NCBI GenBank assembly: GCA_951799405.1
Contig: OX637342.1
Span: forward strand, 16,229,298-16,293,297
Direction: 5' to 3'
DNA from: Agapetus fuscipes
Taxonomy: Eukaryota > Arthropoda > Insecta > Trichoptera > Glossosomatidae
DNA: 64,000 nt
The notes under the pieces were generated by a model. That model made no database searches. It had not been told where the DNA came from and saw only the letters and a list, made by a program, of their open reading frames with translations. Positions 23,401 to 35,400 of the stretch are shown here, in pieces. The position numbers and the translations under genes were made by a program. Each line of letters begins with the position of its first letter. Positions within the stretch are counted from its first letter, which is position 1.

Positions 23401-26400
23401 CATCTGGCACGAGATTCCACAGAGGGATGACATTCCTGGGAGACCGGTGGCGCCCGTGCTGAAGTGGCCACATGTGACACGAAACAAAGGACTGACCTAG
23501 AAAAAGGGACGAGCTTCACCGACCACCAAAGAAGATTGCATCTTACAATTTAAAATTGTTGAACACAAAAACTAATGATTTGAAAACTAATTCTCGCTTA
23601 GGAAGATACACGGACTTGCCTAAGAAGAAGAAAGCCTGCACTGGAAGACAAGTTCATCACCGGAAAACGACACATGTCTTCGCACCGGGAGACTGCCCTG
23701 CAGCGGAAGATGGACTTCCTCCGCTGACGAAAAGGACCCGCTTCTAGAAGACATGCTGCCCCCAGTTGGTGACTCATCTTGCCAAGCAGCCGTGAAACCA
23801 CTCACGCTGGAATCCTGCCATGCAGCCTCGTGAGCCGCCGTAAGCACAGTTATGGAGAACTGCCAACCGGCTTCGTGCGCTGCTGTGAGCGCAGACATCC
23901 CTGCCATGCAGCCTTGTGCGCTGCTGTGAGCGCAGGCATCCCTGCCATGCAGCCTTGTGCGCTGTTGTGAGCGCAGACATCCCTGCCATGCAGCCTTGGG
24001 CGCTGCTGTGAGCGCAGACATCCCTGCCATGCAGCCTTGTGCGCTGCTGTGAGCGCAGACCTCCCTGCCATGCAGCCTTGGGCGCTGCTGTGAGCGCAGA
24101 CATCCCTGCCATGCAGCCTTGTGCGCTGCTGTGAGCGCAGACATCCTTGCCATGCAGCCTTGGGCGCTGCTGTGAGCGCAAACATTCCTGCCATGCAGCC
24201 TTGTGTGCTGTGTGAGCGCAGACATCCCATCCCGCCATGCAGCCTAGTGTGCTGTTGTGGACGCAGACATGGACCACTGAACCTGCCAAGCGGCCTTGTG
24301 TGCTGTTGTGGACACAGACATGGACCACTGAACCTGCCATGCAGCCTTGTGTGCTGCTGTGAACGCAAACATGAACAACTGAACCTGCCAAGCGGCCTTG
24401 TGAGCTGCTATGGACGCAGACATGGACAACGGATCCTGCCAAGCAGCCTTGTGTGCTGCCGTGATAACAGCTACGGACGGCTGTTCCTGCCGACCAGCTT
24501 CCTCAGCTGCCATAATCACCAGAGATATGGACCTCAGCCACCAACTTCACCATCATCCTGTCGAGAGGATGACCACACTTCCTAGAGCCTGTCCGGGACG
24601 GCCTTGGCTCTAGGAGGGGGAGTCTGTAGCGTAGCATATCTATATTATTAAGACTTTACTTGATTTTGTTGTACTCATATTATTACTGCTCGGAGAGAGA
24701 AGGATCTGGAACATAATATTATGCGGCCGACTTCATCCCCGCCTGTTGTAAGGGATGGAGTAGGGAAGCTTGAGGGCCAAGGGTAGTGAAGGTTTTCCCC
24801 TCCAGGGGGAGATCAGCTGCCCAAATCATATAAAAGGCCAACCAGTGGACGAACTCGTCAGTTGAGAAGGATCCTATGGGCTCCAACCCACCTTCTCTCT
24901 CCCCCCGACGTCATAATGCTTCTGTGCCAGGACATACATGACTGAAGGGGTTATTTTATGTATATTATATATCACACACTCCTTGAGCAAATGGGCCGAG
25001 CAAGCTTCTTTTCTAGGACTTCTCACACCTATGTCTCACCTCCCTGTACCTCTTGAGCAAATGGGCCGAGCAAGCTTCTTTTCTAGGACTTCTCACACCT
25101 ATGTCTCACCTCCCTGTACCTCTTGAGCGACTAGGTCGAGCAAGCTTCTTTTCTAGGACTTCTCACCCCTATAGCTCACCCCTTTTTTCCACCTGAACAA
25201 CAAGGACAAGCGAGCTTCCTTTCTGGGACAACTTGGACCTAAGATTCATCCTTCCACACCTCACAAGCAAGGCAGCGTGCTTTCTTGACCTCCTTGGCTT
25301 ACGGGTGGAACCCTTTCCCTCTTTATCACAATTATAATCATTATCCTATTGTCAAAGGGTAATTAATAATGCTCACGCCTGTGACTGGCGAAAATATGCA
25401 TAGTATGACCTGCTTGAGGTCATTCTCTTTCAATGTAATTATCACAATATTGTAAGGGGTTGGTTTCCCCGCAATTTCCCTGATCATGGGATGATAACAT
25501 ACTGTATTGTTAACTGATCTATTATTGTTCTGATTACTGTTTTATATGCTTTGATACTGTACATTTTATATTCAATAGAACTCACGAATTAAATGTAAAG
25601 GCAAAGAATCAATAAATGCATCACACCCAGTATGCGCCTTACAAGACTAAATTCACACGCAGTCTTAAGAATATATTTTTCATTATTTTTGAAAAAAAAA
25701 CAGCGTGTTCACTGTTCTGTAGTATCCATACAACTTGTTTTCAGTCTAAATAATTTGTTGTACAACTGACCTAAGGCAACAAGCGCTATTGACCTCAGAT
25801 CATACAATATATGGATTTAATGGTACTAAATAGTCTAAATATATTATTATTTACAGGTCTAAAAAGGCGGCACATTCTTTTTTATTCTGTGATAAAAAAA
25901 AACATCAGGAAATTATATCGTTTAGCGTTTCAGTTCGTTTTAATAAAATTCTTGTAAGTATAAAAAGCTCTTGAGGTGTTTTATTTTTATTTAAACTTAC
26001 ACGTCACGATCTTTTGTTCCTCTGATACAAAATACCTCTGAAAATTATACTCCGCAAGGCTTTTGGTTCTATAATAAAACGCTTCGAGAGCTTTTATAAA
26101 AAAGCTCAACAGGTATTTTCTTCTCCAAGTCTAGAATTTCCATAGCTTGCAAATTGGAGATAATTTAATGGTTAACTATTATAACGTCTTTCTACCTTGA
26201 GCAATAATTCTCATATTATATACGAGAAATAAAATACAGTGGTGCCTCACACAACGAACGCCTCGCACAGCGAACGCTGCACACAACGAACTTCCTGTTC
26301 GTTCATTTCACGATTCATACAACGAACTTCGCTTCACACAACGAAGTCGCCCGAGCTTCCACGACTGCTTCGCCCGAGCTTCCACGATCGCTGCCGATGT

Positions 26401-29400
26401 ATTGCATACTCCCGCGCAGGCACCGCAGGCAGTCGCGGGCAGTCGTTAGTCACTGCGCTTAACTTACGCACGTATCGCGGCAATCATTCTTCATTACGAA
26501 TTAAATCACGATCTTTACTCCGATACTCTTGTCTGTTATTTCCGGCAGGTGTTGGAGAAAAGAGAAAAACAAACGACTTTGGACAGGTTTTTCATGAAAC
26601 CATTGGCCAAAAAGCAGAAAATGGATGAAGATGTGCAAGATTCGGTAGACTCTACTTAGTCTGTCTTAAAATTAAAAAAGTTATGTTTTTGTTAGACGTA
26701 TCTAAATAAAAATAATAACAAAAAAATTATCTTTTTTTATGTCATCTTAGCATATTTTATGTTACAGAACGAATTATTTTTTTTAACATGTATTGTTATG
26801 GGAAAACGCGTTTCACGTAACGAACTTTTCGCATAACAAACTTGCTCCCGGAACGAATTAAGTTCGTTGTGTGAGGCACCACTGTATATTGTAATTTGCA
26901 AGCCGTAAGCTAAAATTGTAGAGATTCATAAAAGGAATACAAAGGGGTATTTTAACATTCATTTTGCAAACGATAACCTCTAAAACAACTTTTATTTTAA
27001 TATCAATATGTAAATCAAAAATATTTTTTAAGATACCTTTCTCTTTTTTACATGAATATTTCAAAAAAATCCGAATATTCAAATATGTATGTTCAAATAC
27101 TATATTCAGGAACCATTCATATCATCCCCTTAGTGCTTGTTTGTCTTATGTCTTTCAGAGGTAATTTTAATGAGAAATGTTAGTCTGTGTCTTATAAAAC
27201 CTGAAAATCGATTTCAATCGTGTTTCACGATTTTTTTAGCTCAAATTGTGTAGGTAGGTACTATGTAATTAAGACAATTTCATTGAAAGGTCAACTTTGA
27301 ATCAAATGGTAGATAAGCCAAACAAGCACTGTGGAGGGAGACGATATCTCTCCTCACCTCAGCACATTAAATGTTTATCTAAAAATTCTACGCTCTCAGT
27401 TTCGCAATTTCAAAATATAAAAATAAAATTTTGTGCAAAGGCGTCTTTAAGTTATTTCAAGCTTTACTTGTTGAATTTACAAAACACAATTTATATTTGG
27501 TTTAAATAATAAAGCCTTGTTGAGAGGGATTACATTATGAATCGCAAATCTGCGTGGGCAGACTCCATAACCTCAACAATTGCAGTACCAAACCCCAAGC
27601 ATAAAGCACTGCATTTAAACGCAACCAAAGCGTTTAACATTATATATCAAAAAGAAGAACGCTCTCTAGATGAGTAATATAAGTTTTTGTGTATTTTCGG
27701 TAAACGCTTTGATTGAGTTTAGTTTGGAACTTGGGTTACAAAATGGCATTTGCCATATACAGAGTTCACGTTGCACACGGCCAGGCCCGGATTAAGTGCG
27801 GTTCGAGCGGTGCGACCGAACCAGGGCATCCATGTCCCCGAGACGTTTTAGAAAAATATGCTTCCAAGAATTTTCATCATAAATTTGTTCGGCAGCTCTA
27901 GTTTTTTAGGTAGTCACGTCCAAAAGGGCCTCGAAAGATTTTTTAGAGTTAAAGAAGATATGTACTGTTAATTTTTTTTGAGGCCTAAATCAAAAGGGGC
28001 CTCCGGGACCAAAGACGCCCACGGCGACGTGTATCAAATTGTTTTGAAAAATATTTCAACATATTTTTTTAACAAAAAGGACAAGACGAAGTTCCCTCCA
28101 ACATATTGTGTCAAAGACATCCAGATTTTTTAAATCTGGGGAGTCTCCCAAACAGTAACTGTACCTGTAACTCTGTCGCCATTCCGCTAGGGATGGCCAG
28201 AGCCTCTGCAGAGCTGCCTCCATTTTTTCCTATCCTTACATCTCATCTTTCAATTCATTCATATCCATCACCTTTTTCATGCATTTTCTTATTTTACGCT
28301 CACTTTTTACATCCCATTCTTTCACAATATCCTCAATCTGATCACTCCATACTTTTCTCGGTCGTCCCTTCCCTCTTTTTCCGTCAAAAATGGTTTTGGG
28401 TCGCCAGTATATATTTTTTGTTGCTGGGAGAGGGGGAGTATTGGACCCCCTGACTTTTCCCGCACCAGGGCCCCAGTAGTCTTAATCCGGGCCTGCACAC
28501 GACCATCCCACTTATGGTAATGGAGCTCTTATCGCTTCAACACAAGCACTGCTGGCACTTGGAGATGCAACTGGGCTTCACGTACCACTCGACACTCTTG
28601 TGGATCTGTGGGAAAAACGAAACAGTTATTCTGCTAGTAGTATACAGTAGGCAGTTCCATAACACGTAGCCAAGTCCAAGACAACATTAATTCAGCGCGA
28701 TATCCGTTAGTTTACATGTTTTTTTTCATTTAGAGTCCTAATTGTTACGCTGTAAGCCATGGATGGACGTTGTTAACTTAGATGTTGCCAAGGTAGATGT
28801 ATGCAGTTGGAGAGCAAAGGCGATGGACAGACGAGAGTGGAGGAGAATCCTGGATTCAGCCAAGGCTCACCCAAGGCTAGCGAGCTCATGATGATGATAA
28901 ATGAATGGTCACACTTTTTGTCTCTGGCCGGTGTGACCGTACCAAAGTGGTGCCAATCAGCTCAGACTACATAGCCACTGGCTTTGGTATCCCGAAACGA
29001 CAAATCTAACTTGTACTTCCCAAAATCATGCCTGTGTTTACGATTGTACTATATGTATTGTATGTTGCCAATGGTTGCTAGAAAGAAATGGTTGTAATAA
29101 TTGGGGTGGAAGTCTCATCACCGCGGTGATTCTTACATACTGAATATTGGTAATATTTGTATGAAGACCTGTCAATCCATGATGGCCACACAAGTGAACA
29201 GCTGATTAGTCTTCATACAAATATTACCGATATTCGGTAGGTAAGAATTACCGTGGTGATGAGACTTCCAGCCGTTAGATATGAATAGTGTCTGCATGAC
29301 TAATAGTCTCACACTATGTAGTATTAATTGTTTTCTGTGTAAACTTACCTAACAGGATCTCAAGTAAAAACTTTACCTGTAAAGTCAAACAGAAACTAAA

Positions 29401-32400
29401 ACAGCGCCTTAATGGAGCGTTTAAGTTTCCAAACAAAGCTTATATACTTGAGGGAGCTAGTTGTCAGTGTAATTAGTAACGATCCGCCCATTGTTTGGGC
29501 GTCCTCTGCGCCTTACACCATCACAGTAACGTAAAGTGTAACGTGGGTAATTCCGCAGCCCATCTCTTGCTCCATCCTCTCACCCAGACAATCAATTACG
29601 GCAATCTAACACAACACTGGCTCCACCATAGAGTAATAATAATACTTGTATCATAGGCTCCACGAATAATGTGTCGTCTCAGTTTTTACTTCAGTTGAAA
29701 CACTTTACATCTCGCAAAAAAGAAAAGATATTCCAACTACCATTACAAATTTTCCCCAAAACACAAGCAATGCTTACTTTGGAGAGTCCTTTTTGTATTT
29801 AGATTTTTGTGATTATAATATTGTTAAGGACCAATAAAGACGTCAGAAACATGTCTTTTTTGTTACAACTTTTCATGAAAATTGGAATTAGATCGATCTA
29901 GATGCTTTCCGGTCGATAGCTCAGTTGGTAGAGTGCTTGCATTCTACCCCGTGAGCTCGGTTTCGAATCCCACCGAGGCGAGGGTGTCAGAAATTATTTC
30001 CTATTTCGGTGTTTATTTCATACCCCATTATAAAATACCGGCACGGTTTACTCAGTCTTCACAAGAAATGAGTACCAGCCCCCTCGGGAGCTGGAAAACC
30101 CACACTTCAACTGAAGTGGTTGGTGTAAGGCCAGCCCCCTTACCTGTAAAAATTAATAGGTTCAACTCACCACATGCGAGGCCTTCAAGGATAACGCGGC
30201 AAGAAGTTACACTATATGTGTAGCTTAGTTGCGTTTATGGCGTGATTAGGTCACCATAAATGCCATAATTCCAATAAACAATCCTTAAATGCGAGTACTT
30301 TTATGAAATTGGAACTTTTTCTCGGCGAGCAAACGTCAGCCTTGTATGGCATTGCCGTCCTTACTTACCAATTACAAAATGTTTGTATGCCTTTTACCTA
30401 GCAACTCGGCCGGTGACGACACAACATTGTCTATGCCCATTGACGTGAGTACGGCTTTTTTTACAAAATTTATAGTAAAAAAATGCCCTAATTTTCCACA
30501 TTAGAATATCATGTAATTTTCCGTACAGTTTTCAGGTTTTACCGGGCGTCGATGTTTGTAAGCTTCTTAGTAAAAAATGTAAGAAACAAACTCACTCACT
30601 TTTGCCAACTGCATATTTTTTCTGCATACGTTAAATTACAAAACAATTTACTTACCGTACCTACGATAAAAATTAACTAACGTTTTTTATTTTGAATGAA
30701 TTATTTTACAAATTTATGGTTTACTTTCACTGTGTGAACCACCAAACCCTAAAAAACACAAACCTAATTCTATAAAATTGATAAATTTGAAGTTTGTAAA
30801 AGGCCTTCAAATAAATTGAAAAACATAATATTTATACGAGCAGTTATTTAGAGAATTTCAGTGTTCTCGACGTTTCGTTCGCTTCTTATCCTACATCATC
30901 AGGAGACACTTCCTTGTTCGGGGGAGGGCAAGGATGAACTGATTGGATTAAACTTAATTTGCACATTTTTTGCACAACACGAGAGCGTAGATTATAATAA
31001 CTATTATCTGATATGCAACAATAATAATTTTGAATCGGGTACATTTGAAGTTGTTGGATAAATACAGAGATATTTTTTCAAGTATGCTGAGGTTGGTTGT
31101 TATGAAATGTTGACCTAAAGACCGTAACACAGCAGATCTGCATAAAGATGAATAATAATTATTCAAATTAAATATGTGTGTATGGCAGGTCCGAATTAAG
31201 GGCGGTTCGAGCGGTGCGGCAGAACCACGGCCCCCGGACCCTGGAGGCTACGAAAGAATTGGAGGCTAGAAAAACTACTGAAAAATGATGTATTGACTAA
31301 CTTTTGTCACTTTTTACTCAAAATGCCATGCTTCGTACAGACGAAGACGTTTCTCACAGAAAATGTATAGGGCCCCAAACATCCTGAATGGAGCTGAAAA
31401 AATTACAAACAAATATAGTTGAGAAATACATAATAGAGAAATAAAAGTTTTTTAGTCGACAAACTAAAAGGAAGAGAAAATATAAGTTAAGAAAGGTATT
31501 GTACATTTATTAAGTTGCATAGAACTTAAGGATAAAAGAAAAACAACTTTGTTTTCGATTACTTGATATATATATATTATACCACAACCGGTTTTGCAAA
31601 CATCCGTTTGCATCGTCAGGTGGTTAAAAACCGGTTGTGGTATAAAATATATAAACTCAAGTAATCGAAAACAAAGTTGTTTTTCTTTTGTCCTTAATGA
31701 TGTACGATTACAAAATTAATGCCAATAAAAATATAAAACAACTAGCAGACTGACCGTGCTGCGCACGGTTGTCTGCTAGGCCCTTCGGGCAGTGTAAGTC
31801 TGGCTTCGCAATAATTTTTCCTCACACTTCCTTCATGGTAATTAAATGCTTTAAGAAGTAATTTGAAAAAAAAATTGCGGTAAAAGGGTTATTTAGTTCT
31901 ATATGTTCTGAGTATCTTGTATGAAGCATGAGGTATGAGGCTGACCTCCCATACCTAAGAAAATGTTCACTGAACGAATGTTTCTCTGTTCCTGAAAAGG
32001 TCGGCAAAATTGCAGGGCTTATGGTCAAGAGAGGCTGAAATTTTTATTTGTAATTACACATGCAGCGTTTGTAAGGGCAAACTCACTCATGTCTGCTTGG
32101 GGGCATGCATTCAATATGAATTATAAAATGTATGTATGCAACTTAGATTTATATTCTAAAATTAAAAACATCAAGTGCCACAATTATATGTTAGCGTGAA
32201 AGAACATTTGCCAGCTTGTGGGTGTGCATCGTATTTGAATCATCAAAACTCTTTTTGCAACTTAAGATTATAAATTAAGATAACCGTTGTTTAAGGATTT
32301 TTCAAACCCAAATTCCTTGACCTAAGGGTTAGTATGAGGCTTACCACCCATATCGCATAAATGGGTTCACTTAACTAATGTTCCCCCTGTTTCTGAATAG

Positions 32401-35400
32401 GTCGGCAAAAGTTGCATGGCTTATGGTTATGAGAGGCTGAAATTTTTATTTGTAATTACACATGCAGCATTTGTAAGCGCAAAGTCACTCATGTCTGCTT
32501 GGGGGCATGCATTGAATATGAATTATAAAATGCATGTATGCAACTTAGATTTATATTCTAAAATTAAAAACATCAAGTGCCACAATTAAATGTTAGCGTG
32601 AAATGACATTTGCCAGTTTGTGGGCGTGCATTCAATTTGAATCATCAAATAACTTTTTTTGCAACTTTAGATTATAAATTAAATTTAACATTGTTGAAGG
32701 ATTTTTTAAACTCAAATCCTTGACGGATAGGTAAGTATGAGCTTGAATACTCATATCGCAAAAAATGGTTCACTTGACAAATGTTTCCCCTGTTTTTGAA
32801 AAGGTTGGCAAAAGTTGCAGGGCTTATGTTCATTAGAGGCCTTAATTTTAATTTGTAAGTTAACATGCAGCATTTATAAGCGCGAACCCACTCATGTCTC
32901 CAGGGGGGCATGCATTGAATATGAATTATAAAAGTTATTGTATCTGTGCAACTTAGATTATATATTCTAATATTTAAAAAAAATCAAGTGCCACAACTAT
33001 ATGTTAGCGTGAAATGACATTTGCCAGTTTGTGGGCGTGCATTCAATTTGAATCATGAAATAACTTTTTTTGCAACTTTAGATTATAAATTAAATTTAAC
33101 GTTGTTGAAGGATTTTTCAAACTCAAATCCTTGACTTATAGGTAAGTATGAGCCTGAATACCCATCTCGCAAAAAATGGTTCACTTGACAAATGTTCCCC
33201 CTGTTTTTAAAAAGGTTGGCAAAAGTTGCAGGGCTTATGTTCATTAGAGGCCTTATTTTTAATTTGTAAGTTCACATGCAGCATTTATAAGTGCGAACCC
33301 ACTCGTGTCTCGAATATGAATTATTAAAGTTATTGTATATGTGCAACTTAGATTATATATTCTAATATTTAAAAAAATCAAGCGCCACAACTATATGTTA
33401 GCGTGAAAGAACATTTGCCAGTTTGTGGGCGTGCATTCAATTTGAATCATCAAATAACTTTTTTTGCAACTTTAGATTATAAATTAAATTTAACGTTGTT
33501 GAAGGATTTTTCAAACTCAAATCCTTGACTTATAGGTAAGTATGAGCCTGAATACCCATATCGAAAAAAATGGTTCACTTGACAAATGTTCCCCCTGTTT
33601 TTGAAAAGGTTGGCCAAAGTTGCAGGGCTTATGTTCATTAGAGGCCTTATTTTTAATTTGTAAGTTCACATGCAGCATTAATATGCGCGTACCCACTCGT
33701 GTCTCCAGGGGGGCATGCATTGAATATGAATTATAAAAGTTAATGTATCTGTGCAACTTAGATTATATATTCTAATATTTAAAAAAAATCAAGCGCCACA
33801 ACTATATGTTAGCGTGAAATGACATTTGCCAGTTTGTGGGCGTGCATTCAATTTGAATCATCAAATAACTTTTTTTGCAACTTTAGATTATAAATTAAGA
33901 TTACCGTTGTTTAAGGATTTTTCAAACTCAAATTCCTTGACTTAAGGGTTAGTATGAGGCTTACCACCCATATCGCATAAATGGGTTCACTTAACAAATG
34001 TGTCCCCTGTTTCTGAAAAGGTCAGCAAAAGTTGCAGGGCTTATGGTCATGAGAGGCTGAAATTTTATTTGTAAATACACATGCAGCATTTGTAAGCGCA
34101 AACTCACTCGTGTCTCCGAAGAGGAGTGCATTGAATATGAATTATAAATGTTAATGCGTCTATGCAACTTAGATTGTATATTGTAATAATACTTTAAAAA
34201 AAAAAATGCCGCAATAAGTACGGTTTCATATAAAAAGTTGACCTAATCGATCGTCATTATTTCTAAAAAATACATGTTATAACTGGTTGAAGTATAATTT
34301 TGAAATAAATAAAGAATATAGGTAGGTACTCAACGGAATTCAACCGAAAAAGAATCGACTTGGCAATGGCAACGATGGCAACTTTGAAGCCTATGTTGAA
34401 GTGCTGGCAATTTATTTGAAATTCGAATGTCAAAATGAGTTTTGTTTCTCGCATAGGTTTTACATAAAAAGGTGTTGTGATTGATCATGTTTATTTATTT
34501 AAAAAACAACAATTTAAAATCTACTAATGATGAGGAAGCACATCCCAAGTCCTGAACAATATTTGTTGTGAATATGACGTGCATCTGTTCAGGAGTTCTT
34601 CAGTTTGAATGCCATTAACGCACAACTATTTTGTATGGGGAGGCCGTTGCATTTTATATTATAGGGGGATCAATGGGGAGGCCGTTGCATTTTATATTAT
34701 AGGGGAATCAATAAAAATGCAATGAACTTTTTACCCATTTTGTGTGGTTTTTATTCCCCCATGCAATTGATATTTTCGTTAGGTGTATCTTTTGCGAAAA
34801 AGACAGGTGGTAGGGATATTTTATGGTCTATAATCTATAATCTATAATCTAAGTTGCAAAGATATATTCATTTAAAGCTCTCAGATGTATGCCCACAAAC
34901 CAACAAGTGTAGTTCGCGCTTACAAATGCTGAATGTGTACTTACAAATAAAATCCAAACCTCAAATGAACATAAGCCCCACAACTTTTGCCGACCTTCCC
35001 TGAAACAGGGGTGACATTGGCAAAGTGAACCATTTTTTACAGTATGGGTGGTCAGCCTCATACCAACCTATAAGTCAAGGAATATGAATAATAAATTACA
35101 TTTAAATATAAAAAAGAACAAAACCTTACAAAGAAATCTATACAAAAAAAGTCAAAAATTTCCTATGCAAAAAATGTAGCAAATGAATACACCAACATTA
35201 GAAATCAACACTGCAGATTAGCCGCCACTTCTTCCTGTCCTTGCATACTTCTTTCATTTCATCCAGAGTCATAACCTTTTTCATACAAGTCCTCCTTTTA
35301 TTATGACTCTGGATATCCCATTCATTCGCTATTTCAGAGATTTGATCCTTCCATACTTTTCTCGGTCTTCCTCTACCACGACATCCATCTATTCTAGCAA

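Larger units (their letters stand above)
21970..25643 (+). mobile_element. Non-autonomous LTR retrotransposon (3.67 kb)
   Basis: Two direct repeats of about 1.02 kb (21970-22993 and 24625-25643) begin TGTAGCGTAG and end TTACA. They are flanked by AGAC on both outer sides. A primer-binding site follows the left repeat and a polypurine tract precedes the right one. The 1.63-kb interior has no gag, protease, RT or integrase reading; instead it is largely a GC-rich minisatellite. The two LTRs look nearly identical apart from one small block that makes the right one 5 bp shorter, so the insertion is recent. Movement would need proteins from a relative elsewhere. Superfamily not determined; the 4-bp duplication would suit Ty3/gypsy. 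Confidence 0.92.

Noticed and set aside
23620..24442. Long overlapping minus-strand open frames of 172-222 codons
   Set aside because: They result from the 41-bp repeat reading through several frames and run opposite to the LTR element's transcription.
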